Below, one piece after another: positions 41,169-49,562 of a stretch of 56,672 nucleotides of DNA. Both the position numbers and the translations under genes were made by a program. The notes below the pieces were generated by a model, which saw nothing but the letters and a program-made list of their open reading frames with translations, was not told the DNA's origin and made no database searches. The first letter of the stretch is position 1, and each line of letters opens with the position of its first letter. Source of the stretch: an uncultured Clostridia bacterium (lineage in GTDB: Bacteria; Bacillota; Clostridia; Christensenellales; Borkfalkiaceae); the NCBI GenBank assembly GCA_947631905.1, contig CANRND010000012.1:1-56672 (forward strand), in the 5' to 3' direction.

Positions 41169-41357
41169 TTCGGCTGTCTCCCTTTTTCTTCAATCATAGC
41201 ATGCCCGCCGAAAAAAATCAAGCCTCAACCGTTTGACAATTTGCAACATTTATGATCCCCCCCCTGCATGCGCAGGGGGGGTGTGAGAAAATACTGTGCC
41301 GCCCTTAGGCAATATGGAACGTGCGGGCGGTGCGGAATGACAATAAAAATATTTGCG
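41169..41357. other. Upstream region of the XRE membrane protein gene
   Basis: No gene. A CCCCCCTGCATGCGCAGGGG hairpin lies at about 41259-41280, and a GAACGTGCGGGCGGT fragment (41319-41333) also occurs at about 18389. No clear promoter was found. Confidence 0.5.
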
Positions 41358-41507
41358 CGAGCAAAACCACGCTTTTGCGCTGCGCGACACAATTTGCCGC
41401 ATACCTGCGGCTTGTTGTCCGATGAAACGAACGAGAGGTCAAGCAAGTTAAGGCGCGCACAGCACGTTTTCTCACGGAAAAAGATTGCGAAGCAAGATTT
41501 TTCGTGA
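41358..41507 (-). repeat. Compound hairpin element behind glnN
   Basis: In minus sense from the glnN stop: hairpin 1 TCACGAAAAA/TTTTTCCGTGA with TTGC/GCAA tip (plus 41472-41507), starting three bases after the stop codon; GAGAAAAC; CCTCTCGTTCGTTTCATCG (plus 41420-41438); hairpin 2 GCCGCA/TGCGGC (41396-41411); hairpin 3 GCAAAA/TTTTGC (41361-41378). It probably also ends the glnN transcript. Confidence 0.72.
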
Positions 41508-41509
41508 AC

Positions 41510-43588
41510 TTATTTCACGCTATACAGCAAATCGGTGTAGGTGGGATAGGGCCAGTAGTCGGAGGAGCAGAGCGTTTCCATTCCGTCCGCGAGGGCGCGC
41601 ACCGCGTCCATATCGGGAACGATGACGTGCGCCATCTTTTGCGAGGCGGGACCCTCCCCCGCGGGCATTTCGGAAAGATCGGTTTCGAGCTTTTCCACCG
41701 CCGCCGCAAACGCGTCGTTCATGGTGGAAAGCCGCTCCAAAAGTTTCAGATCGGCGCCCGTTGCGAGTTTTTCGCTCACGGCGCGCTTGTTTTCGACGAC
41801 TGCGCACAACTCCGCGATGTACCCGTTGACGGCGGGATAGATGTCCCGCTTTGCCATTTCCGCCATCGTGAGCGCTTCGATATTGATGACCTTGATGTAA
41901 TTTTCAAGCTGAATATTCGCGCGGGCGACGACCTCGCGCTCGGTGTATACGCCCTGTTTGACGAACACGTCGATATTCTCCCGCTTGAAAAATTCGGGAA
42001 CGGCGTCCGCGGTGGTCTTGTTGTTCAGGAGTCCCCGCCGCACCGCCTCGGGTTCCCAGTCGGGACCGTAGCCGTTGTAGTTAAAGATGATACGGTAGTG
42101 CTTTTTGAGCAGATTTTCGGTGTATTCGCGGCAGGCTCTTCCGAAGTCGTTCACGCCCGAGAGCGCGTCTACCGCCTCGGAGAAAAGCTCCGCCGCAATG
42201 GTGTTGAGAACAATGTTGGGGTCCGCGACGGACGCCTGCGAGCCGAGCATGCGAAATTCGAACTTGTTGCCCGTGAACGCAAACGGCGAGGTGCGGTTCC
42301 TGTCCGTGGTGTCGATGGGAAAGATGGGCGAGGACGGCACGCCGATGGAGCCGGGGACCGCCTTTCTCGGCACGTACTCCCTGCCGTTTACGATGCTGTC
42401 TACGAGCGCGCCGAGCTGGTCGCCGAGATAGACGGAGATGATGGCGGGCGGGGCTTCGTTCGCGCCGAGACGGTGATCGTTGCCCGCCGAAGCGACGGAC
42501 GCGCGCAGAATGCCCTGGTAGCGGTCCACCGCGGCAATGACGCAGGCGAGGACGAGCATAAAGCGGGGATTGCTCTCGGGATTTTCCCCCGGGTCGAGCA
42601 GATTGAGTCCCGTATCGGTGGAGAGCGACCAGTTGTTGTGCTTGCCCGAGCCGTTCACCCCGTCAAAGGGCTTTTCGTGCAACAGGCAGACAAGCCCGTG
42701 CCGTTGCGCCACCTTTTTCATGAGTTCCATCGTCAGCTGGTTGGCGTCCACCGCCACGTTCGTAGTCGTGAACACGGGCGCAAGCTCGTGCTGGGCGGGC
42801 GCGACCTCGTTGTGCTTCGTCTTGGCGAAGATGCCGTACTTCCAGAGAGTCTCGTCGAGATCGCGCATGAACGCGGAGATGCGCGTTTTCAGCACGCCGA
42901 AATAGTGGTCTTCGAGTTCCTGCCCGCGGGTGGGCGGCGCGCCGAAGAGCGTCCTGCCCGTTAAAATGAGGTCTTTGCGTTTGAGATACTCCTCTTCGTC
43001 CACGAGAAAGTATTCCTGTTCGGGGCCTACCGTGGTGGAGACCTTTTTGCATTCGATGCCGAAGAGTTTCAGGAGCCGTTTCGCCTGCGTGTCGAGCGCG
43101 GTCATCGACTTCAAAAGCGGCGCTTTTTTATCGAGCGTCTCCCCCGTATAGGACACAAACACCGTGGGGATGTAGAGCGTCCCCTCTTTGACGAACGCGG
43201 GGGAGGTGGGGTCCCACGCCGTGTAGCCGCGCGCGGCGGATGTCGCCCGCGACCCGCCCGAGGGGAACGACGACGCGTCGGGTTCGCCCACGATGAGGCT
43301 CTTGCCCGTGAGCTGCATGATTACCTTGTCGCCGTCGGGTTCGATAAAACTGTCGTGCTTTTCCGCCGTAAGGTTGGTGAGCGGCTGGAACCAGTGGGTA
43401 TAGTGGGTGGCGCCCTTTTTCACCGCCCAGTCTTTCATGGCGTTGGCGACGGCGCTCGCAATGTTTGAATCGAGCGGCTCCCCCGCGTCGATCGTCTTGC
43501 GCAGGGAGCGGTATACCTCTTTCGGGAGGGAGTTTTTCATCACCTCGTCGCCGAAAACGTTGCTTCCGAAGAGTTCGGTTACGTCCAT
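41510..43588 (-). CDS. glnN: Glutamine synthetase type III
   Basis: ATP-dependent ammonia assimilation into glutamine by the large GSIII class. The 692 residues include the GSIII signature GNDHRLGANEAPPAI, VGPEQEYFLVD (metal ligands), NEVAPAQHELAPVF and HEKPFDGVNGSGKHNNWSLS. The start at 43588 is chosen because AAAGGAG touches the earlier ATG at 43594 with no spacing but is six bases from 43588. Consensus promoter; a compound hairpin element sits three bases after the stop. No nitrogen-regulatory gene adjoins it. Confidence 0.97.
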   Translation of the reverse strand: MDVTELFGSNVFGDEVMKNSLPKEVYRSLRKTIDAGEPLDSNIASAVANAMKDWAVKKGATHYTHWFQPLTNLTAEKHDSFIEPDGDKVIMQLTGKSLIVGEPDASSFPSGGSRATSAARGYTAWDPTSPAFVKEGTLYIPTVFVSYTGETLDKKAPLLKSMTALDTQAKRLLKLFGIECKKVSTTVGPEQEYFLVDEEEYLKRKDLILTGRTLFGAPPTRGQELEDHYFGVLKTRISAFMRDLDETLWKYGIFAKTKHNEVAPAQHELAPVFTTTNVAVDANQLTMELMKKVAQRHGLVCLLHEKPFDGVNGSGKHNNWSLSTDTGLNLLDPGENPESNPRFMLVLACVIAAVDRYQGILRASVASAGNDHRLGANEAPPAIISVYLGDQLGALVDSIVNGREYVPRKAVPGSIGVPSSPIFPIDTTDRNRTSPFAFTGNKFEFRMLGSQASVADPNIVLNTIAAELFSEAVDALSGVNDFGRACREYTENLLKKHYRIIFNYNGYGPDWEPEAVRRGLLNNKTTADAVPEFFKRENIDVFVKQGVYTEREVVARANIQLENYIKVINIEALTMAEMAKRDIYPAVNGYIAELCAVVENKRAVSEKLATGADLKLLERLSTMNDAFAAAVEKLETDLSEMPAGEGPASQKMAHVIVPDMDAVRALADGMETLCSSDYWPYPTYTDLLYSVK

Positions 43589-43629
43589 ATTCATCTCCTT
43601 TGTATTATTTTATGCCTTGATCGGATACA

Positions 43630-43658
43630 ATTATAGTGATTTCCCGCAGGCAAGTCAA
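43630..43658 (-). promoter_or_regulatory. glnN promoter
   Basis: Minus-strand TTGACT (43653-43658), 17 bases, TATAAT (43630-43635). Confidence 0.82.
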
Positions 43659-43723
43659 ACGTTTGGCCGCGTGGGACATGTTATGAAAGATATAAGCGCG
43701 GGTTATGAGCGGTTTGCGGCAAG

Positions 43724-43750
43724 GAAAAAGGAGCGGGAATTTCCGCTCCT
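43724..43750 (-). terminator. Terminator of the LRR lipoprotein gene
   Basis: GGAGCGG and CCGCTCC arms (43730-43736, 43743-43749), then TTTTT on the minus strand, seven bases after the stop codon. Confidence 0.85.
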
Positions 43751-43756
43751 TATCGT

Positions 43757-44839
43757 TTAGTTGGGAACATCCGGCGTTTCCACGCCGTTGTGGTCGAGTA
43801 CCCCGTCCTTGCAGTAGATATAAAAGTTGACAAACTCCCCGGGTTCGAGATTGGTCAAAAACCAGTCGTCCGCCCTTTTGACGGCTTTCCACTCCGCCAT
43901 CGTACCGCCGAAGCGGATGGCTTTGAGCGCGGTGCAACCGCTGAACGCGGAAGAGGCGATCTCTTTGAGCCGCGAGGAGACGGCGACTTCTTCGAGCGCG
44001 GGGCAGTTTTCGAAAGCGTTGCGCGAGATGACTTCCGCCCCGCCGAGGGAAACGGACCTGAGAACCGGGCAATCCGAAAAGACCCCCTCCCCCACGCGCT
44101 CGACGCTCGCGCCGAGAAGGCCCCTTTCAAGCCCCTCGCAGGAAGCGAACGCGTATTCCCCCACCGTTTTCAAGGCGGGCATATCGGGCAGAGCGGTAAG
44201 CGCGTCGCACCCGTAGAACGCGTTGGAGCCGATCTCCTCCACCCCGCGGGAAGCGTTGACGGTTTTCAGTTTTTCGCAGCCGCGGAACGCAAGATCGCCG
44301 ACCGTTTTCAGGCTTTGGCGGGGCAGGACGACCGTTTCGAGGTTGGCGCAACCGTAGAAAGCGCGCTCCCCGATCGTTTCCACCCCGTCGGGGATCTCTA
44401 TGCTCACGATCTTCGCGCCGTGCGTTTCGGGCGCGTTTTCGCCGTCGGGAACGGCAAATCCCTCGGCATAGATGCCCACCACGGGTTTGGACAGGTGATA
44501 GGCCTCCACGACGATACTCGCCGCTTTCGCGCTGCCGACCGCGGCGTAATAGCCGCTGCCGTCCTCCGTTGCGATATAGTCGAGCTTGGCGGTAGGTTCC
44601 AGTTCATAGTCGCACCGCGTGCAGGCGTTGCTTCCGTTGTAATCGTGTCCGAGCGCGTAGAGCGTCTCTTCCAGCTCTTCGCCGCATTCCCTGCACTTGC
44701 TCTTGCGGTAACCGTCCGTAAGGCAAGTGGGGTCTTTCTGCTCCACGATCTTGTAGTTGTGCCGATGCGCGCAACCGGAGATCCCGGCCGCCATGACCGC
44801 GATGAGCGCGATCGCAAATATTTTCCATGCTTTTTTCAT
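43757..44839 (-). CDS. BspA-type leucine-rich-repeat lipoprotein
   Basis: Surface protein of 360 residues. Signal peptide ends in lipobox AGISGC (C23). Residues 25-95 contain two CxxC pairs (CRECGEELEE, CTRCDYELEP), and GHDYNGSNACTRC is a motif often seen ahead of LRR_5 domains. Five or so LRR_5 units follow (ETIGERAFYGCANLETVVLP, KTVGDLAFRGCEKLKTV, EEIGSNAFYGCDALTAL and others). BspA-like repeats often bind host or bacterial surfaces. ATG 44839 has AGAGGT upstream; the longer frame begins before the promoter. Monocistronic. Confidence 0.88.
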   Translation of the reverse strand: MKKAWKIFAIALIAVMAAGISGCAHRHNYKIVEQKDPTCLTDGYRKSKCRECGEELEETLYALGHDYNGSNACTRCDYELEPTAKLDYIATEDGSGYYAAVGSAKAASIVVEAYHLSKPVVGIYAEGFAVPDGENAPETHGAKIVSIEIPDGVETIGERAFYGCANLETVVLPRQSLKTVGDLAFRGCEKLKTVNASRGVEEIGSNAFYGCDALTALPDMPALKTVGEYAFASCEGLERGLLGASVERVGEGVFSDCPVLRSVSLGGAEVISRNAFENCPALEEVAVSSRLKEIASSAFSGCTALKAIRFGGTMAEWKAVKRADDWFLTNLEPGEFVNFYIYCKDGVLDHNGVETPDVPN

Positions 44840-44888
44840 AGGCTGACCTCTCTGCCGCAACCGTGCGCGGCAAGACACTTCAAACGTT

Positions 44889-44917
44889 AGTATAGCACTT
44901 CCGCGAAAAATTTTCAA
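44889..44917 (-). promoter_or_regulatory. Promoter of the LRR lipoprotein gene
   Basis: Minus-strand TTGAAA (44912-44917), 17 bases, TATACT (44889-44894). Confidence 0.78.
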
Positions 44918-44971
44918 CCGTTTCTCGGCAGGAAATTTCACCGCGGGCGGCAATTCTTCCTATTTTACGCA

Positions 44972-46930
44972 CTATTTGCGGAACACGAGGACGCTGAAAC
45001 TCATGGGCGGCAACGTGCAGGAACGCGCGGCGACGGGCGCTTCCTCGTAGGGTTGTACTTTTTTGGGATCTTCGGCGGTGTTGTAGTCGGCGGGTTCCGC
45101 CTGCATGCGGATAATGCGGGTGAGCTGGCCGAAGTCGTAGTCCCCGCCGATCTCCGCTTCCAGCTCCGTCTCCCCTGCGTTGACGATTTTGAGGTAGGTT
45201 AGCCCCTCCCGCTCGGAGGCGGTAACGTACACGTTCTCCGCGTCCGCCTGCGCTGAAAGCACCGCGTTGCCCGTATAGAGGCTGTAAAGAAGCTGCACGT
45301 AGTAGTTCGCGGACGGACAGACGGTTTTCCCGTCGAACCAGATCAGGGCGGGACTCCACTGCGTGTAGCCGAGCCGCCCGAAGAGCGGCGCGTAAGAGGA
45401 CATCACCACCACGTCGGCATTGCGCTCCATACCCGTCATGAACGCCGCTTCCGCGAGCGCGCCCTCCCAGCAATTCGCCTGCGGCGCATTGAACAGCGCG
45501 CAACCCGAACCGGGAACGTGCGCCGCGTATTCGCCCGCATACACCCTGCGGCTGCGGGGATATTTGTCGTAGACGTCCGCATGCCCGTAGAGCCATTCGG
45601 GCGAAACGTAGAAATGTTCGTCCGCGCAGTATATAAAGTCGGGATTTGTTTCGAGATTTTTGTCCGTCCACGCCCACGCGCTCTCGTAAGAGGGCGTTTC
45701 GAACGTAGGCCCGACGGTGCCGACGATTTTGAGTGCGGGATATTTTTCATGCAACCGCTTTTCGAAAATCTCGAAGCGTTTATAGAACTCGTTCGGGCGC
45801 TCCACGCCGTCTTTCTGCTTGGGGGAAGCCTCCCACTGTTCGTTGCCCACGCCGAGAAGTTCGAGATTGAACGGCTCGGGATGCCCCAGCTCGGCGCGCA
45901 CCCGCCCCCACTCGGTGTCCTCTCCGCCGTTGGCAAATTCGATGAGATCGAGCGCCTCCTGGATATACGTTTCGAGTTCGGGGCTGTCCGCGGGGACAAA
46001 TTCCGTGGACATGTACTGGCAGGCGATGCCCACGCTCACGACGGGCAACGGCTTGCAGCCGAGATACTCGCAGAGGAGGAAATATTCGTAGAAACCGACC
46101 CCGAGGGTCTGCCCGTAGTGGGAGAAATCGGAACGGAAATTGTTGTGTTCGTCGGTGGCGTGTACCGCCCAGCGGTTCCAGTTGTGCTTCCTGCGCTCAA
46201 CGGGTCCCAGCGTGTTCTTCCAAAGATAGCGGTTTGCGAGGCTGTTCCCCTCCACGACGCACCCGCCGGGAAAGCGCAAAAACGCGGGTTTGAGTTCTTT
46301 CATCGGCTCCACGAGGTCGCGGCGGAACACCCCTTTGATGGCGTTCTCGGGGATCATGGAGAACGCGTCGAGATGCACCGTCCCGCCCGAGGCGAGGAGG
46401 AAGCAAAAATCGGCTTTTTCCGCATCCGTCTTTGCTTTCAGGCGGAAAGCGTAGCGCCGCCACCTGCCGTCCGCCTTGATCTTGATCTTCTTTTCGAGGA
46501 GGGCCGCCCCCTTTTGGTAGACCCCCACCGTGGCCTTGCCCTTGTAATCATAGGAACGCACCCAAAGGGAGACGTTGTACTTCATGCCTTTGGTGAGATA
46601 GATGCCGTCGTAGGCCTTGTTTCTGACCCCCGCGCCCGCGGGCGCTTTGAGCCGCAGATAGTGCGGGTTTTCGGGGAAGAGCGGGCGGTCGGATTTGATC
46701 TTTATCTCGGTTGCCGCGCCCTCGGGATAGGACGTCCAGCCGTAGGAGCCGTCCTCATCCACGATGTATCTGTCCCATTCCCCGTGGACGTCTTTCGCTT
46801 CGAAGTTGCGGTTTTCGAGCATTTCGGCGTACAGCCCGCCGTCCACGCAATAGTTGAGGTCCTCCAAAAAGAGGCCCACGGTCCTGGTATGCAGGGGGAG
46901 TTTCCCCTCCTGCGAAAGCTGAATTTTCAT
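44972..46930 (-). CDS. GH51 alpha-L-arabinofuranosidase
   Basis: Glycosidase of 652 residues that removes arabinofuranosyl side chains from plant polysaccharides or oligosaccharides. N-terminal carbohydrate-binding-like beta domain (about 60-195), then the TIM barrel with LRFPGGCVVEG, the acid/base glutamate in LLGVGNEQWEA (about 363) and the nucleophile in YAGEYAAH (about 467). No signal peptide, so it acts in the cytosol on imported oligosaccharides. It starts 18 bases after the Na/Pi cotransporter stop and probably shares its transcript, an unexpected pairing. No sugar transporter is adjacent. Confidence 0.92.
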   Translation of the reverse strand: MKIQLSQEGKLPLHTRTVGLFLEDLNYCVDGGLYAEMLENRNFEAKDVHGEWDRYIVDEDGSYGWTSYPEGAATEIKIKSDRPLFPENPHYLRLKAPAGAGVRNKAYDGIYLTKGMKYNVSLWVRSYDYKGKATVGVYQKGAALLEKKIKIKADGRWRRYAFRLKAKTDAEKADFCFLLASGGTVHLDAFSMIPENAIKGVFRRDLVEPMKELKPAFLRFPGGCVVEGNSLANRYLWKNTLGPVERRKHNWNRWAVHATDEHNNFRSDFSHYGQTLGVGFYEYFLLCEYLGCKPLPVVSVGIACQYMSTEFVPADSPELETYIQEALDLIEFANGGEDTEWGRVRAELGHPEPFNLELLGVGNEQWEASPKQKDGVERPNEFYKRFEIFEKRLHEKYPALKIVGTVGPTFETPSYESAWAWTDKNLETNPDFIYCADEHFYVSPEWLYGHADVYDKYPRSRRVYAGEYAAHVPGSGCALFNAPQANCWEGALAEAAFMTGMERNADVVVMSSYAPLFGRLGYTQWSPALIWFDGKTVCPSANYYVQLLYSLYTGNAVLSAQADAENVYVTASEREGLTYLKIVNAGETELEAEIGGDYDFGQLTRIIRMQAEPADYNTAEDPKKVQPYEEAPVAARSCTLPPMSFSVLVFRK

Positions 46931-46948
46931 AGCGATCTCCTGTTATCG

Positions 46949-48649
46949 TCAGAGCGATTGGTTTTGTTCGATGGAATGTGCAATGTAGGTGATATGGTCC
47001 GCGGCGCGCTCCAAATTTCCCACCAGATTGATCGACACGTTGGAGTTCTGCGGCTGGCACTTGCCCTCGTTGAGGCGTGCGATGTGGGAAGCCACGAGGT
47101 CGCGGCGCGCCTTGTCGATCTCGTCTTCGAGCGCGTCCACTTCCGCCAGTTTGGAAAAATCGCGGAAGAGGAAAGTCGCAAGGGACACCACGTATAGCTT
47201 TTTGAGCTTTTCGTACATCCCTTTGAGCATTTCGAGGAAATCCTCCGAGAAAATGAGCGCGTCGTCGACGTAGTGTTCGGTATATTTCGTAATATTGTCC
47301 GCAAGTTCGCCGATACGCATGATGTCGTTGAGGACGTAATGCAGCGACGACACGGTGCGTTCCTCTTCCAGCATGAGGGAAGAGGAGGACAGCTTTACGA
47401 GATAGGCGACCGCGGTGCGGTTCATCTGCGCAAGCTCGGCGTTCTTCCTGTCCACCCGTTCTTTTTCGGAGACGTTTTTGGCGAGGAACGCCTCGAACGC
47501 GTCGTTCATCGTATTCATCGCATAAGTGAACGCCTTGCCCGTCTCCTGGTAGAGATGTCCCAGAGCGACTGACGGGGAACGCAACAGACGTTCGTCGAGG
47601 TCGGAAAAGAGCAACGCTTCGGCGGCCTGTTCGGGCTTTTTTTCGCGGACGAGATGGTCGGCGACCCACACGAACCCTTTGATGAACGGCAAAAAGAGGA
47701 GCGTGTTGATCACGTTGAACAGCGTGTGGAACGTGGCGATCTGCAAGGTGGGACCGAGTCCTGTCTTGCCGAATACCGTAATGTCGGAGGGGAAAATCGC
47801 GGCAAGCACGGTGTCGGCAAAGCCCGTCCAACAGAGGAGGATAATCATAAAGATAATCGCCCCGAAGAAGTTGAACAAAAAGTGGATGAGCGCGGCGCGC
47901 TTGGCATTCGGCGAAGCGCCGAGCGAGGAGATGAGCGCCGTCACGCAGGTGCCGATGTTGGAACCGATGATGATGTACAGCGCGGAGTTCCCTCCCCCGC
48001 CGATGGCGATCCCGAGGCTCGCCATCGTGATGATAATGGCGTTCACCGCCGTGGACGACTGCACGAGCGCCGTGATGACAATGCCGATGAGAAGCAGCAG
48101 AAACGGGTTCTTAATGGCGGAAAGAATGCGCGAGACGGCGTTAAATTCCTCCGAACCGTTTTCAAAAGAGAGCGCGCCCGACATGAGTTTGAGGCCGACG
48201 AAAATAAGGCCGAACGCCGCGATGACGTTGCCGACGGATTTTGTCCGTTCGTTTTTGGAGAACATGGTGAGAAATACGCCCACCGCCGCAAGCGCGAGGA
48301 AGAACACCGTGATGTCCGATCCCGCCAGGGCGATGACCCATGCGTTCAGCGTGGTGCCGATGTTCGCCCCCATGATAATGGCGGTCGCCTGGAAGAGCGT
48401 CATGATGCCCGCATTGACAAGGCCGACCACCATGACCGTCGTAAAGGCGGAGCTTTGGCCGAGGATCGTCATTGCCGTGCCTATCCCGACCCCCGCAAAG
48501 CGGCTTTTGGCGGTTTTGTTGAGCATCTTTTGCAACTTTCCGTGCGCGAGCTTGGTCATATTCTCGGAAAGAATGCGCATCCCCACCAAAAACGTACCCA
48601 TGCCGCCGAGGATCTGCATGATGATTTTTACAATATCCCATGCGCCCAT
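46949..48649 (-). CDS. Na/Pi cotransporter family protein with PhoU-like domain
   Basis: Membrane transporter of 566 residues of the NptA/YjbB type, moving phosphate with sodium. Two inverted Na_Pi_cotrans repeats carry ILGQSSAFTTVMVVG and ALVQSSTAVNAIIITM, the QSS motifs that bind substrate; about eight helices in residues 7-320. The C-terminal 200 residues are helical and PhoU-like (AYLVKLSSSSLMLEEERTV). ATG 48649 is preferred over upstream frame codons that precede the promoter. A GH51 gene follows after 18 bases. Confidence 0.9.
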   Translation of the reverse strand: MGAWDIVKIIMQILGGMGTFLVGMRILSENMTKLAHGKLQKMLNKTAKSRFAGVGIGTAMTILGQSSAFTTVMVVGLVNAGIMTLFQATAIIMGANIGTTLNAWVIALAGSDITVFFLALAAVGVFLTMFSKNERTKSVGNVIAAFGLIFVGLKLMSGALSFENGSEEFNAVSRILSAIKNPFLLLLIGIVITALVQSSTAVNAIIITMASLGIAIGGGGNSALYIIIGSNIGTCVTALISSLGASPNAKRAALIHFLFNFFGAIIFMIILLCWTGFADTVLAAIFPSDITVFGKTGLGPTLQIATFHTLFNVINTLLFLPFIKGFVWVADHLVREKKPEQAAEALLFSDLDERLLRSPSVALGHLYQETGKAFTYAMNTMNDAFEAFLAKNVSEKERVDRKNAELAQMNRTAVAYLVKLSSSSLMLEEERTVSSLHYVLNDIMRIGELADNITKYTEHYVDDALIFSEDFLEMLKGMYEKLKKLYVVSLATFLFRDFSKLAEVDALEDEIDKARRDLVASHIARLNEGKCQPQNSNVSINLVGNLERAADHITYIAHSIEQNQSL

Positions 48650-48725
48650 AAACTTTTTGCCCTTTCTCTCCTTTGGGCGGAGCCTTACCGCCCTTTTTCC
48701 GCAATATCCAAATTTAACCGATACT

Positions 48726-48754
48726 ATTATACAAAAAGCTCCCCCGCTTGTCCA
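48726..48754 (-). promoter_or_regulatory. Promoter of the Na/Pi transporter gene
   Basis: Minus-strand TGGACA (48749-48754), 17 bases, TATAAT (48726-48731). Confidence 0.75.
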
Positions 48755-48941
48755 CCGCATACAATATATTGAAATCAATAAACTGAAAATGCGGGCGCGG
48801 CAGCGGATCGTTCCCCCGCTGCGCGCAAAAAACGGGCGTTTTTATTTATTTAGATATTTATCAAAATAAAATGTTTTTATAATTAGATAATTGTCTAAAT
48901 AATATTTTCGGGAAGAATTTGGAAAGGCAAAGCAAAATCGC
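48755..48941. other. AT-rich spacer
   Basis: No gene. 48845-48900 is very AT-rich for this genome and has an imperfect inverted pair (ATTTAGATA near 48848 and TGTCTAAAT near 48891), which may be a remnant of an insertion or a control site. Confidence 0.4.
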
Positions 48942-48970
48942 TTGCCAAGTTCGGCTCGGTTTGGTATAAT
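48942..48970 (+). promoter_or_regulatory. Promoter reading into the hairpin array and tRNA-Pro
   Basis: TTGCCA (48942-48947), 17 bases, TATAAT (48965-48970). The only gene it can serve is tRNA-Pro, about 385 bases away; everything between is hairpins. Confidence 0.72.
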
Positions 48971-48983
48971 GATAAAAGCAACT

Positions 48984-49346
48984 GCCGCAAAGAAGAGCTT
49001 TTCGTAAGAAAAGCGTAAGACGGCGGCGAGCAAAGCAGAACTCACGAAAAAAGACGAAGTATTTTTTCGTGAAGAGGAGCTTTGGCGGAGCGCACTTGCG
49101 CTTTGAGCGTAGCACAAAGCGCTTAAAGCGGAGTGATAGGACTCCCAAAAAAAGGCGAAGCATTTTTTTGGGAAGAGGAGAAGCCGCCGCAAAGAAGAGC
49201 TTTTCGAAAGAAAAGCGTAAGACGGCGGCGAACAAAAACAAGGCTCACAAAAAAAATTGCGTAGCAAGATTTTTTGGGAAGAGGAGCCGTGGCGGAGCGA
49301 AATTGCCCTTGCCGTTTACGGGAAGGGCTCAGAGCGTAGCCCACGG
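48984..49346 (+). repeat. Array of seven hairpins between promoter and tRNA-Pro
   Basis: A 48984-49027 and E 49183-49229: almost identical 46-base units, GCCGC...GCGGC outer stem around a GCTTTT/AAAAGC hairpin. B 49041-49079: arms TCACGAAAAAA/TTTTTTCGTGA, loop GACGAAGTA. C 49098-49122: GCGCTTTG/CAAAGCGC, loop AGCGTAGCA. D 49142-49180: CCCAAAAAAA/TTTTTTTGGG, loop GGCGAAGCA. F 49242-49288: GGCTC/GAGCC outer stem, TTGCGTAGCAA tip. G 49287-49346: CCGTGG/CCACGG outer stem with two inner hairpins. B, D and F end in AAGAGGAG. Confidence 0.75.
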
Positions 49347-49354
49347 CGACGAGG

Positions 49355-49431
49355 CGAGGCGTAGCGCAGTTTGGTAGCGCGCTTGGTTCGGGACCAAGAG
49401 GTCGTGGGTTCAAATCCCGTCGCCTCGACCA
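49355..49431 (+). tRNA. tRNA-Pro (CGG anticodon), CCA encoded
   Basis: Acceptor arms CGAGGCG and CGCCTCG, D arm GCGC/GCGC, anticodon stem CTTGG/CCAAG with loop TTCGGGA giving anticodon CGG, T arm GTGGG-TTCAAAT-CCCGT and a terminal ACCA. All 77 bases are in the classical cloverleaf. The 3' half is the insertion point of the element to its right, which leaves the tRNA intact. Confidence 0.96.
49409..49431 (+). other. Probable left attachment site (attL) in tRNA-Pro
   Basis: Tyrosine integrases commonly recombine at tRNA 3' ends. The integrase gene here lies 132 bases downstream and points back to the tRNA. A second copy of the T-arm/acceptor sequence should mark the right end, outside this window. 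The exact core is inferred, not seen. Confidence 0.55.
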
Positions 49432-49562
49432 AAATGCCATATTTTGTAGTGATTTTAGCGAATTTCTACAAGATATGGCATTTCTCTTTGCCGATTTTTA
49501 CGGAGAAACGTGTGAAAAGCGCAGTTTTTTGGGCAGTAATTTGGGTAGTAGCCTTTGACTGC

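Noticed and set aside
45518..47197. 559-codon plus-strand frame across the GH51 gene
   Set aside because: Antisense shadow of a recognisable GH51 gene.
48984..49346. CRISPR array or integron
   Set aside because: Units differ in sequence and share structure, not direct repeats with uniform spacers; no cas or integron integrase gene adjoins.
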